Positions 27,240 to 37,935 of a stretch of DNA of 64,000 nt are shown one piece after another. Source of the DNA: Nannobrachium achirus (taxonomy: Eukaryota > Chordata > Actinopteri > Myctophiformes > Myctophidae); NCBI GenBank assembly GCA_963921795.1, contig OY997642.1:56529331-56593330 (forward strand). The letters are read 5' to 3'. The position numbers and the translations under genes are program-made. The notes under the pieces were generated by a model. That model made no database searches and was not told the origin of the DNA. It saw nothing but the letters and a program-made list of their open reading frames with translations. Positions within the stretch are counted from its first letter, which is position 1, and each line of letters begins with the position of its first letter.

Positions 27240-28006
27240 CATAGGCGGACTTTGCCATTTGCCCTAGGGGGGGCAGGCTTGAGCAGCAACATGCCAATTG
27301 TCAACCAACCCCTCAACACTAACTTATCACACTGTCCAACTACTGTTATTCATTGTGTCCACCAGACCACTAGTGTACCAAATAAAACACAAGTACAATT
27401 ATGTGTGGTTAGAGCAGTGTCATTTTACAAATTGTGTTCATTATTAAGTAAAATAGCTACTTTCATTATTGGAAACACAGTTGTAGCTTACAAGAAATGC
27501 CAATAAGAATAAACCATTTGATAATCTCAGCTATAATTTCTAAATGGTTACAAAACATTTTGTTTGATGCAGGACAATAATTATTGTAATTTCATTTATT
27601 TTAAGTAATGAACAATAAGGGAATATCAGTGAATAATAAATACAAAAAATATATTTTTACATTTTAAACCCCTTTTTAATTATGTTTCAAGCCTAATATG
27701 TGTAATCTTTGTGTACAGTTCGGATATTGCAGGTATGTTCAGGTATATTCATAGTCTGACAACCCCCATTCTTAGCAATGCTATCTTCAGACAGAGAGGC
27801 TCTGATCACTTAACATTCCAATCAATCAACTTATTGTTGCCAGCTGGTCTCTGTGTGATGGGGAGAAACCAGTGACTATTAGTTGGTTAATTCTTTAAAA
27901 AGTCATAACTCTTGACAAGAATGGGCTAGAGACTTTGTTTTCCTAAATGCTCAGAAATGCCTGGGGGGTGCAGTGCACCCCTGCACCCCCATAAAGTCCG
28001 CCTATG
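27240..28006. mobile_element. hAT-like non-autonomous element, uninterrupted copy
   Basis: A perfect 8-bp duplication, ACCGGAAT, flanks it (27,232-27,239 and 28,007-28,014), and the termini are perfect CATAGGCGGACTTT inverted repeats. It is the undisturbed relative of the element at 5,529-13,165. No coding capacity. Confidence 0.9.
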
Positions 28007-28271
28007 ACCGGAATACTGATATATTATTGATTTCAGCTGTTATAATTCCAAACATGACCTGCTTTAATTCTGTCAGTCTATATTAGTAGCTTAATGACTA
28101 GTATAGTAGTATTAAAATGTCTTCTTTTATGTCCAGCGTATTTGTATTTAGGTTAATAAAGTTAACATGAGTATATAACTAAATGCGTTTGAAATTAAAT
28201 CAAAATGTTACATTTCAGGATTCCAATTAAAAAATAAAACAAATAATTCAGGATTCCAATTCAAAAGAAGC

Positions 28272-28344
28272 AAAAATAGCCCATCTACAAGCTCAAAACG
28301 CATCGCAGCACGATGCGTTTTGAGCTTGTAGATCTGCTATTTTT
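28272..28344. repeat. Best-preserved member of the dispersed palindrome family
   Basis: Two 34-bp arms match at 32 positions around a 5-base centre, CAGCA. The arms contain TCTACAAGCTCAAAACGC. If transcribed it would fold into a nearly perfect hairpin of microRNA-precursor size, but its many relatives point to a repeat. Confidence 0.9.
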
Positions 28345-28487
28345 ACTTTTGTATGAGATACTAGAATGACAAAGTAGGACGTAGCAATATGCAATGTGGC
28401 CCTCTGGAGTGAAGGTGGAAATATAGTGGCCCTCGCCATCATCAAAGTTGCCCACCCCTGATCTACATCAATCATATCCAAAACACA

Positions 28488-29146
28488 ATGCCTCACATCA
28501 AAACTGTCAGAGTCAGAGCAAAAGACACTGGCATTTTCTTCATTCTCCTCTATTATGCCAAATCCTTCACCGTAGACATCATATTTCACATGGGATATAA
28601 GCTGATTAATATCAACCAGCTGGCTTTCACTGGTGCTGACTGCACCTCTGGATTCAAAGGCAAAGGAAAGGTGCGACTAATCAAGCTTCAATCAGCATTC
28701 AAGTTCATGCCGATCTTTGCTGCAGTGGAGAACTCTTGGGAGCTTGATGAGCTTGTGATAACTGTTGTTGAAGAGTTCACCTGTCGCCTCTATGGCTTTG
28801 GTCCTCGGGTAAAGCAATCTAACGCATGTCAATAAAGCAAGAGAGATTAAGATGAAGAAAATGTGTGGCTCAAGCCTCGAGCTTCGACCAGGTCTCCATT
28901 GACCTCTCAACGTTTCCGCCCTGCAAGAGTGTGCTCTTTCAGCACATCAAAAGAGTAAACTTTCAGACATGCATCTGGGAGAGGGCTCATGAGAACAACC
29001 CAGAAATTCCATCATCTCTTGACCATGGGTTTCACCTGAACTCAGAAAATGGTAAACTAAAGCCTCTGTGGTTTGAAGGTGACGTCATCCCTAAAGCCCT
29101 CATTGATACATTGTTTGAAGAGGGGACAGACGAGTATGACCTATAG
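28488..29146 (+). pseudogene. Dead ORF of a transposon-associated family
   Basis: Two frames follow one another. The first (28,488-28,835) has FTGADCTSGFKGKGKV and EEFTCRLYG. The second (28,865-29,146) has LSTFPPCKSVL, HIKRVNFQT.IW and DHGFHL and ends EEGTDEYDL. From memory these blocks belong to one conserved protein type found repeatedly in fish and invertebrate genomes next to repeats. Here they sit in different frames with a stop between, so the copy is broken. The biochemical function of the family is not known to me. Confidence 0.5.
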
Positions 29147-30218
29147 AAGAAATTCATTCAAATATTAATGAGGAAGATGAATAGGCCTATGATGATGATG
29201 ATGATGATGATGAATAAACATGAAGCAGATAACACGATGTACTGGATGGGTGAATTATTAGGCATGACATAACCACTCTTTTTGCAATTAGTTTTTTCTT
29301 TGTATGTCAAAAGAGTAAAACAAGGACTCTGCTGCCCCTTGTCATTGACTTTATTTGTCGTTTATTCCATTTTCTATATTTACAGTGTATTTACTTGTTC
29401 TGTTGTTACATGTATTTGCTATACTGTATTACTGTATTATTATTGTATTGCAACAAGCTATTTTGTGCATATCAAACATAAAACATATTTTTGAATACCA
29501 TTTCAAAACATTTGCTTCCCTGCTAGTATTCATTTCTCATGTTTATAACTCCAAATAGCAGTATTTGTGAACCCATTGTTAGATTCTAGGCTTCTGTAAA
29601 GCTACTGACTGAAAATCCAATTTTCTCTGATTTGAGGTATAGTGTCATATTTTGACTACACAAATGGTAATGTTCAAGATACTAAGATCATCTTGGGCTC
29701 AAATTGTAGCTTATGCATGTGGGAGGTTTTCTATATAGAGGAGAGGTAGTTATATTCACCATAAAGTGCTTGAAAATAATCCTATTTGATGAGGAATTGT
29801 CAAGCGGACAGCATTTTTTGGGTGTTTCTGTGGATGTTCTGGGTGATATCCTAAAATACAATGGTAGCAATCACCAGAATCCTATTCTGCTACTTACCCC
29901 TATGTGTCAGGATACTCCATGCCAAATTTCATACATGTGTGACAATGTATGTAATTCTAGTGAATTATTATATACATTTACATAATTAATGTACCAAAAA
30001 ATGGGTTTTGGGGCCCCTGAGACCAAACGGCCCGAGTTGGGGGTGTTCAGTATGAACTTGTGATGGCCCAAGGTATATGCCAACAGGAAATAATAGTGAA
30101 AAAAAGTTAGCAGAGAACATTCAGAGGGCTGGGCTGGCTCCTGGACAATTCGGACTAATGAACCTTCGGACTGATGAACCTTCGGACTTATGGGCAGACT
30201 ATCTCTAGTCCCATGTGG

Positions 30219-30283
30219 GTACTTTAGATGTCTTCATTTTGTTCCTCTTTTTGTTCTTCTTGGTTTCTTTCTTTAAGTGCATA
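30219..30283 (+). pseudogene. Broken copy of the signal-peptide exon
   Basis: The sequence follows 25,003-25,060 closely (GTACTTTAGATGTCTTCA shared) with a short duplication inside. The start codon is lost, the frame ends in TAA where the original has GAG, and the GTAAG donor is absent. It lies 134 bp before the first CCP exon and may mark where the original signal exon of this block stood. Confidence 0.6.
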
Positions 30284-30416
30284 AGGTTGCTCAGGATAGG
30301 GAACTCTGGAAACCTCAATTAAACTGATGCCCCAGGTTGAAGATGGATGGATGGCTGGGTGGATGGACCAAATAACACAATGAATAAAGAACATTGTAAT
30401 TATTATTCCATTTTAG

Positions 30417-30608
30417 GGCAAAGGGAGAAAAGAGGCTGCCGTTCTCCCGAAGTGGAGGGAGGGTTTTTTGCACCAGAGAAAGAGACGTATCCTCATGGAG
30501 CAACAATTCATTACAGGTGTGACCAGCGACATAAACCTAACGCTGAGGGGTGGTGGGCAACAAGCTCATGTCAAGATGGCAACTGGGCACATACACCACA
30601 ATGTATAG
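30417..30608 (+). CDS. CCP/sushi module A1
   Basis: The acceptor is TTTTAG and the donor ATAG|GTAAGT; phase 1 in and out, 64 codons. It has the four CCP cysteines, GGFFAPEK, TIHYRCDQ and EGWWATSSC, with the conserved Trp before the last Cys (TPQC). The WWATS signature recalls teleost factor-H-like proteins. CCP modules of this kind bind complement fragments and cell surfaces. It is nearly the same as module A2 at 34,525. The reading frame continues into the intron but ends in CTGT and AT repeats, so the frame beyond 30,608 is not coding. Confidence 0.85.
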   Translation, partial: GKGRKEAAVLPKWREGFLHQRKRRILMEQQFITGVTSDINLTLRGGGQQAHVKMATGHIHHNV

Positions 30609-30662
30609 GTAAGTGTAAATACAAGGTATTTTTGCATTGTGTTTTATTGTGTGTGTGTGTCT

Positions 30663-30699
30663 CTGTCTGTCTGTCTGTCTGTCTGTCTGCCTGCCTGCC

Positions 30700-30764
<65 letters not shown>

Positions 30765-30804
30765 GCCCAACTAATTATCATATATTTAAGGCCCTAACCG
30801 GCCC

Positions 30805-30850
<46 letters not shown>
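30663..30850. repeat. CTGT tetranucleotide run followed by an AT run
   Basis: The CTGT repeat with a short CTGC interruption spans 30,663-30,765. The AT repeat spans 30,807-30,850. Confidence 0.95.
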
Positions 30851-30852
<2 letters not shown>

Positions 30853-30897
30853 CTTCAACCCCCAAAAAATGGCTATAATTGCGACCGAAGGTCGCAT

Positions 30898-31095
30898 TAT
30901 ACCCTGAAAAGAATCTCGTAGCTTGTCTGACTGTCAGTATTGTCTGACTGTCAGTACAGGAAGTGATGTCACGTGATGTCAGTGAGTCACAGTGATGTGG
31001 TACAGAATGACTCATATATGGGCATAAAAAGGATGTCACGTGACATCACTTCCTGTACTGACAGTCAGACAAGCTACGAGATTTCTCAGGGTATA
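30898..31095. mobile_element. Foldback element of about 200 bp
   Basis: The ends TATACCCTGA and their inverse TCAGGGTATA enclose arms with CTCGTAGCTTGTCTGACTG and GAAGTGATGTCACGTGA. The left arm has a 17-bp tandem duplication. No coding capacity. Family not identified. Confidence 0.7.
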
Positions 31096-31442
31096 AAAGT
31101 CCATATATGGTCATTCCCAGAAAAAGAAAAAAACCTTTTATGCCCATACATGGAGATTTCTGATGTCATAAATCCCAGGCCGAAAATGAGAATATTAGGG
31201 TACCCCGTTATGCCCATATATGGAGATCCACAGGCATCAAACCAAGGCCCTAACTCACCAAGGCCCTCCTTGTTGTTTCTAACTAACGTACGTTTTATGC
31301 CCATATATGAAGATTCCTATATTGTCAATATTAAGGACATTATTAAGGATATTATGTTATCAATATTAAGGACATAAATGGGAATGCCCAAGCTACAATG
31401 CATCAAGCAGTGTTATTACATGAACTTAATGGTATGGACAAT

Positions 31443-31684
31443 TACATCAAAATAAAGATATAGCTGCAAGCAGCGATAAAGTGCAAGCCAGGACAAAGTA
31501 TGAAAGGGAAAAAACTGCGGAAAAAAGCAGGAAAAGCAAGAAAAGTGGGAAAAGAAATCAAAGAAAAACTAGAAGCAGTGTTCTTCCGAGAACAGATCTC
31601 CGGCCAGTCAGGTAGGTTTTTTTGGCCTCCTGGTGGCGCTATAATAGGCCAATGTGAAATGGGTGCCACGTTTTCTTGCAGCTA

Positions 31685-31722
<38 letters not shown>

Positions 31723-32578
31723 CTTATAAAAAATAAAAAAGTGCACTTCATAGGCATGTTAAAGGTTGTTAGATTGTGTGTAGAATGTTTCATGCAAATT
31801 GCTCAAAAATCGTGTTTAAGCTCAAAATGATGAAAGCAAGTTGCATGTTTACAAGCCAAACGAGGCATGACTTATGCCAATTTTCAAACGCTTCGTATAG
31901 CGCCCCCCCTTTGGCCAATTGGAATAAGATTGGTTTCAGTGTTTGGACTAACCCTCTACATCTTTGCCAAATGTCATGATATGTGACTTTGCATGTATGA
32001 TTTAGAGGCAGAAGAATAATTTGCATAAAACTGCAATATTCATTGAATTACCGTATTAAAAAATTATTTCACGTACAAACTTCTTACCCCATAGCCTGAG
32101 TAGGTATTGGTCCAAATTTCATGTAAAAACTTTCTGTGCGCATGACGCGAAAATCCCAGGAGGAGATAGATTTTTACAGTTTTTCATATAATTCAAAATG
32201 GTGGAAGATCTAAAGGTCAGAGGTCAAAAGTCAGAGTGTCAAAGTCGTTTGGCATGAGGAGACGCATATTATGTGTGTCCAGGTTTCATGGCTGTACGTC
32301 AAACAGAGCATGAGCTATACCTGTTCAAAGTTTGCACTTTCAAAGGCTTCCTACAGCTTCCTACCTTTGGCCATTTTTTGCTAAAAGTAATAGCACACGT
32401 CTCCACAGTAAGCTGAACACAGTGATTTTTGAATGGTGATTTTCGGTGTAAGTATGTAGGAGTAGAAAGGTGCCAACATTTTGAGGAGAACTTATATAGT
32501 ATGACTGACTGACTGACTGTTAGATAAATAATGAGGATAACATACGTGTGCTCGCTTTCAGCGAGCCCACAATTATTA
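31443..32578 (+). mobile_element. Dispersed relative of the 51-64 kb array unit
   Basis: It shares with the array the GGTGGCGCTATAA block, the TTGCAGCTATATTTATT block with an ATT run, the TAGCGCCCCCC blocks and the GGTCAGAGGTCAAAAGTC block, in the same order. It starts with a GCTGCAAGCAGCGATA palindrome. It ends with a GCTCGC/GCGAGC hairpin followed by CCACAA, like the junction hairpins in the array. It lacks the CTAG start seen in the array. Confidence 0.7.
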
Positions 32579-32828
32579 TAATTAATTACTTACAACTTGC
32601 CTTTACGGAGGGAGGAACTATGGGGGAGAGGGACTGAAGTCGATAGTGAAATGTTGTTGTCTATTAGAGTGACACACTCACTCACTGACAGACATGAGGT
32701 GGCTGCTTTGATACTAACTGAGAACTGACGGTCGCAACAATCAATGACAAAAGGTCTGTGACTGAGATACCCTGTGGCTGCCGAATGAACATGGTAAATA
32801 AAATGAGTTGCAAATGCTTTCTCTTCAG

Positions 32829-32999
32829 GTCTAAAAGATTGCCTTGGCCCAGAGATCCCCAATGCACACTACCCTCGCAGGTCATACAAGGATGGTGAAA
32901 CGATTAGGATTAAGTGTGATGAAGGGTATGAAATCGGTGATGACATTCTCACTGCTACATGCAGACAAGGATACTGGACATCACTTCCAATCTGTTACA
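32829..32999 (+). CDS. CCP/sushi module B1
   Basis: The acceptor is CTCTTCAG and the donor TTACA|GTAAG; phase 1 in and out, 57 codons. Four cysteines (KDC, IKC, ATC, PIC) and GYWTSLP with the conserved Trp. The motif PEIPNAHY followed by DGETIRIKCDEGYEI is typical of factor-H/factor-XIII-B type CCPs. Its partner is B2 at 35,104. Confidence 0.87.
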
Positions 33000-33535
33000 G
33001 TAAGCCTATGAGATGTTTGAACAGGTAGTTGTTAAAGGTAGGATAAGTGATTTTCTATTAACATTGCTTGTGTCTCCATGTCTCTCCAGCTCTTTGTTTA
33101 AACAGAAAATGCAGTTTCAGGTCGGGATACCAATTTTATCCAATTAGAATAGAGACCTTAAACAGGATACAGATTAAACAAGTGGAATTGGAAGTGATGA
33201 CAAATAAATGACAAAACTGGAACTGAAACACTATTAAAACAAAATAAGCAGATACATGGATACTCTCTTCTGATTGGCTGGCATTTTGTCACCTACTGTA
33301 CCTGAAAAAATCCCCGTTTATTAAAGAGCTGGAGAGACAGGGAGACCAGTAGCAATTATTATTATCAGAAAAGAGTGCTTTTGCCTTTTTACAAAATAAA
33401 ACTCAACCATAGAATATCACTTACCATACCTTAATCTATGTGTTAGTTTAATGTTTTAAAATTCAAATCCCTGTGAAGTGTTTTTAACTTTATCTTTTTT
33501 GTTCTCCTCTCCGTAATTAACATATTCATTCACAG
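33000..33535. other. Intron
   Basis: No coding signal or named repeat is seen. A T-rich stretch precedes the acceptor at 33,535. Confidence 0.5.
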
Positions 33536-33730
33536 AGGATGTATTTGGATGCACACAGCCTGATGAAATACCTCATGCAGTAATCATGCATGAATACCAG
33601 ACCATGTTTCCTGATGAGAAGACCTTATCATATGAATGTAAAAAAGGATATTCTGTTGCACAAGGCAAAAGCAAATCCATTATGTGTGTTCTTGGTTTGT
33701 GGGATTGGGATTTGGTTGCACCATGTGACA
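33536..33730 (+). CDS. CCP/sushi module C1
   Basis: The acceptor is CATTCACAG and the donor GTGACA|GTAAGTG; phase 1 in and out, 65 codons. Four cysteines with QPDEIPHAVIM, the block YECKKGYSVAQGK and a final WDLVAPC. It closely matches module C2 at 35,377. The following intron resembles the intron after the signal-peptide exon at 25,061, a trace of unequal exchange within the locus. Confidence 0.87.
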
Positions 33731-33964
33731 GTAAGTGCACATTTTATGAACATGAATGAATAACTCTTTTAAATCATTTAGGAATGGAAATAGACTTACA
33801 AAACCAAACAAAGCTAGGTGAAACCTCGTAGATAAATAGAAATAGTGTTTAATAATGTTTAGAAATGTTGTTCGTATACAGTTGCTAATTCTGGGTAAAT
33901 GCTCGCTTGTACCCCTAAAATGCTTGTAGCTAGATTAATTTTTATATCTGTCACCTTCTTGCAG

Positions 33965-34032
33965 GAGATTCTGCGCCTGGTGTCTCAACCCCAACTGGGA
34001 CTGGACATGCACTTGTGCCAAGTAATACATAA
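33965..34032 (+). CDS. Short terminal exon (Ser/Thr tail and stop)
   Basis: A strong pyrimidine tract and CTTGCAG acceptor lead, in phase 1, to a 22-residue tail containing APGVSTPTGTGHALV and then TAA. If used, the product is signal peptide plus three CCP modules plus a short Ser/Thr-rich tail. No AATAAA is seen shortly after. It could be the true end of a first gene, or an alternative last exon skipped in longer transcripts. Confidence 0.55.
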
Positions 34033-34524
34033 GTATTATGTATTGTTTAACTAGAGTAATAGATTACATAACGCTCTCCTCTGCTCTCTAGTCCCATGTG
34101 TGCAAATGCATTGAAAGAGCCTGTAAACAGGAAATGCCTCCGTTTAGGGTATTTAGAAAGACCTCTGTTTTTTATTTATTTAACGTGGCTTGTATGTGGC
34201 CAACTCGATAAATGAATGTCCGGACAAGGTACAGCCTGGGTACAGAGCAGAGAAGATACAGCCATTTGGAAGCACTGTTATGCCACATTTTACATCACAC
34301 TGTGGATATAGCCTACATTGTACACATTCTGTTTCTCACTGAATAGTGAGTGATCTATTCAAATGTTTTGAAATATTTTAAAGCACATATTGATGGTCAT
34401 GTTTTTGAAGCACTCATATTCTGCTGTTGGACTGAATTAGCACCTAACAAAATAGTAAATGATCTTTATTTATTTTTCTGGATTTCTTTCAAAATTAGAA
34501 TTTGTAAAACCTTTTCTGTTTCAG
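34033..34524. other. Spacer between the two CCP blocks
   Basis: The stretch at about 34,420-34,500 is related to the sequence around the signal-peptide exon (24,960-25,060), but no clean signal-peptide exon with ATG and donor is left. A 31-codon hydrophobic frame from 34,459 runs out of frame into the next exon. Confidence 0.5.
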
Positions 34525-34716
34525 GTCAAAGAGGGGAAACAGATTGTCCTGCTCCCAAACTGGAGGGTGGGTTTTTTGCACCAGAGAAAGGGTCCTATCC
34601 TCATGAAGCAACAATTCATTACAGGTGTGACCAGGGACGTAAACCTAACGTAGAGGGGTGGTGGGCAACAAGCTCATGTCAAAATGGCAGCTGGACACAG
34701 ACACCACAATGCATAG
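34525..34716 (+). CDS. CCP/sushi module A2
   Basis: The acceptor is CTGTTTCAG and the donor ATAG|GTAAG; phase 1, 64 codons. It has the same four-cysteine pattern and the same GGFFAPEK and EGWWATSSC blocks as A1, with about a dozen or so substitutions (for example DCPAPKLE for GCRSPEVE). The intron after it carries a CA microsatellite in place of the CTGT run after A1. Confidence 0.87.
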
Positions 34717-34755
34717 GTAAGTGTGCCATATACTGTATGCTGGAATTCTATCTAA

Positions 34756-34757
<2 letters not shown>

Positions 34758-34837
<80 letters not shown>
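34758..34837. repeat. CA dinucleotide microsatellite
   Basis: A CA run of about 40 units in the intron after module A2. Confidence 0.97.
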
Positions 34838-34843
<6 letters not shown>

Positions 34844-35103
34844 GTGTATTTCTTCTGCACTAGTACTTCAATTGATTGAAGTACTGTGTATCACATGGTA
34901 GCAGTGAGCATATTCACATTGTTGTACATCATAATCAAGGGTGGGCATAAGCCACCCTGTGGCCCCTAATGTTACAGTACATGTATGTGGAATATCAGCC
35001 AGATCGAGAAAGGAGCGTTCATTTTTCGAGTGTTCTTTTGTCGACGCCACGGCCCGACCGGGCGCCAATGAAATCTAAAATTGCAAATGCTATTTCTTTT
35101 CAG

Positions 35104-35271
35104 ATGAATACGATTGCCTTAACCCAAAGATCCCCAATGCACAATGCACACCTCCTCCATATGAGAATGGAAAACAGATTATGATTAAGTGTAATGAAGG
35201 CTATACACTCAGTGGAAGTGTCAGTACAACATGTAGAGATGGAAGCTGGACATCACCTCCAATCTGTGAAA
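35104..35271 (+). CDS. CCP/sushi module B2
   Basis: The acceptor is CTTTTCAG and the donor GAAA|GTAAG; phase 1, 56 codons. Four cysteines with NPKIPNA, PPPYENGKQIMIKC, GYTLSG, and RDGSWTSPPIC at the end. It is a canonical CCP and is the partner of B1. Confidence 0.88.
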
Positions 35272-35376
35272 GTAAGCCTATGAGATGTTTTTTCCACAAA
35301 AAGTGTTAAAGTCCCTGTATTCATAACAAAGTGTTTCTAACTTTACCCTCCCAATGATTAACTGAACTGTTTACAG

Positions 35377-35565
35377 GGGACATAAATGCATGTCCACAGC
35401 CTGATGAAATACCTCATGCTGTCATCATGTATGAATACCAGACAATGTTTCCTGACAGGAGGAACGTATCGTTTCAGTGTGAAAAAGGATATTATGTTGC
35501 ACAAGGCAAAGGCAAATCCATTGTGTGCTCACGTGGTCAGTGGTACGGGATTGAATCATGTTTCA
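35377..35565 (+). CDS. CCP/sushi module C2
   Basis: The acceptor is TTTACAG and the donor TTCA|GTAAG; phase 1, 63 codons. It contains QPDEIPHAVIMYEYQTMF (shared with C1 apart from one residue), GYYVAQGKGKSIVC and a final QWYG...SC. It belongs to the second three-module block. Confidence 0.88.
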
Positions 35566-35838
35566 GTAAGTGAACATTTTCTGATCATAAATCTATAACA
35601 GTGTTGATTTTGACAGCAATTCATGTGTTACGTGTTGTCACCTTAAACTAATGACCTATGTTTTTAAGTTTTTCAGGAAAAATTCAAAACAATCATATTT
35701 CTTAATCATTTCACCCATAACATTTATGACAATGTTTGAATATTAACCTAAAAATAATAGTGTCAGTTATGTAACATACTGTAAGAGGATTAAACATGAT
35801 TAAATAGCATTAAATCTGACTTATGCTTATGCCAATAG

Positions 35839-35903
35839 AAGGCTCTGTAGAAGACCTGGCCACATGGAGGATCTCTCCAATAGACAGCTCTGGTCCTCAC
35901 TAA
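35839..35903 (+). CDS. Possible short terminal exon after block 2 (uncertain)
   Basis: A weak acceptor (CCAATAG) is followed in phase 1 by a 22-residue tail, including EDLATWRISP, and TAA. Its position after C2 mirrors the terminal exon at 33,965 after C1. The poor pyrimidine tract makes this a weak call. Confidence 0.25.
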
Positions 35904-35919
35904 CGCTCATTAGTGAAAA

Positions 35920-36745
35920 AAAACTCACAAGGATGCAACTGGGACGTATCATCAGTGATGTAGCCTGGGGTCGACGGGTGTTTCGGGTCTCGCAACATCA
36001 TACACCCTCGCCCAGGTGACCCAGCCGGGGTTGATCAAGTCCCGACTTACGTCCCAGTAGCTATCCACGATCAGTCCTATTAGGGAAAGACAGGGGCACT
36101 CAATGTGCTGCACCGGAACTACTCTGCCGGGATTGGGGGTACTATTCTGGCGCGTGGAAGAACTAGGCTCTATGGGTTGACTCCTGGCCGGGCTCCTCCT
36201 ACGTCTCACCAGGTCCTCTCCTGCTCTCACCAGGTTCAGAACCTGTGCGTTGCACCAGACCCCAATCCAAACATTCCATTCAGCTGCTGCAGGTGGTTTG
36301 GCCGCAAGGGTTGGCTGGTGGTAGTACTGCAAGCTCCACCCTGAAAAGCTGGCGCTGCAGGCTCTACTTGCGGCTTGAATGGCCCTCCTAAAGGCCTCAC
36401 CATGGATTTGTTGGGCTTCTTCCTCACGGAAGACACAGGCTGGGGCGCTAACCCAACCTGCTCCCGGGTGCCGTCTAAATTCCGGCCGTCAACCGAGTCT
36501 CCGGTGGTCACCAAACTATTCCTGGTTGTCACATAGTCTATTCCTATGAGCCACTATAAATAGAACTAATAGTGAAAAAAAAAAAACATCACAAGGATGC
36601 AACTGGGACGTATCATCAGTGATGTAGCCTGGGGTCGACGGGTGTTTCGGGTCTCGCAACATCATACACCCTCGCCCAGGTGACCCAGCCGGGGTTGATC
36701 ATTTCCCGACTTAAGCTATCCACGATCAGTCCTATTATGTTATAA
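35920..36745. repeat. Pair of near-identical direct repeats of about 150 bp
   Basis: Copies at about 35,930-36,085 and 36,592-36,740 share CACAAGGATGCAACTGGG through GATCAGTCCTATTA, with an 18-base gain or loss near the end. About 510 bp lies between them. They might be terminal repeats of a small LTR-type element, but no primer site or coding region was recognised. Confidence 0.55.
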
Positions 36746-37406
36746 TATAACATAATATATATAATATATTTCTGTCAACTGTGTGTCTCCATGGTGGGCT
36801 ATTAGTCTTGCGTAACCAGACAACTATTCCATAATCTCTGCATGATCGGTTTGTCATTTCCGTTCATGAAAATATATTTTAAACATATTTGACCGACCGA
36901 TAGACTTTTTTGTGATCCGATACAATACCGATTCTAGAGAGGGGGGCCATCACCGATACCGATACGATACCGATATATACATATATATAAAAAAACAGAG
37001 CCTTCTACCACTTTTTCTCTGTTCAAATTCTGGATTCTGATTGGTTTAAAACAGTGGTAAATAGGCCAACATCCTTCAGAGTTTTAACATTTCCAAGATC
37101 AATGCGCCTCCCAAACAAGCGACTCGGGCGCCCTAGCTAAATCATTAGAGCATGCCCTGGGCTACATCTGTGCAAAATTAGGCCCTTTTAGACCCTAACC
37201 CTAACCCTAACCACCAGGGGGAACTTTACTTAAACACATATGAAAAACAACAAATCAGACATTTTTAAATACAAAATGAAACTAATTAAAGTTGCATAAC
37301 CCGCCTAAAGCCAACCCCCCCCCCCCCCCCCCACCCAAATTCTCAACCAAATATTTGATGACCCCCCCCTTTTGGACCATACTAACCTTAAATAATTAAC
37401 CTACAG

Positions 37407-37512
37407 TGCCTGAGTCATGCGGTCCCCCTGATGCAGAGCATGCAGAGTTCCAGCTTATGGAGGGAGATGATTTCGTCTTTGGGTCAGAGGTCCAGTACAC
37501 GTGCCGCCCAGG
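37407..37512 (+). CDS. CCP module D, first half
   Basis: The acceptor is ACCTACAG and the donor CCCAGG|GTATG, phase 1 in and phase 2 out. It encodes PESCGPPDAEHAEF, then FGSEVQYTCRPG, the first two cysteines of a CCP. The split falls in the Gly codon just after the second cysteine, where some CCP exons of complement regulators are split. The second half is at 41,797. The longer open frame past 37,512 is intron. Confidence 0.82.
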
Positions 37513-37935
37513 GTATGACGACACATTCACTCACACAGCGATTTACTTTCATCGTGAAATTGTCCTCTGTCCTAAACTGGGATCAATTTGATTTTACCAA
37601 GCTGCACACATAAACACGCCATTAGACAGAGCTGTAAAGAACACGCTTGGTATAGCATCGCAGCGGAAGTGGATTACTGGTCCCACTAAAAACAAACAAA
37701 AAAACAATTATGTTAAGCCTAGAACCAATCCATCCAGGATTGCAGTGAATCATGACCATAAAACCTTTGAGCCTATGTGAAAATAGCCTGATCTCAGACT
37801 CAGCTCACGCAGTAGTCTGAAACTGTGCCCTATTCTGAGCGTTTTACGGGGGAGGGACTTTTTTGCAAGCGTGAGTGATCGCGACGCACGGTGATCGAGA
37901 CGCACGGTGGACGCTTTCAGCCAGCCCACAATTAA

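Noticed and set aside
28272-28344. microRNA gene
   Set aside because: The hairpin shape is suitable, but relatives of it occur about ten times in the window, so a repeat is the simpler reading. Small RNA data would be needed.
30609-30907. Extension of the A1 CCP frame to 186 codons
   Set aside because: The extra part crosses a good GTAAGT donor and runs through CTGT and AT repeats.
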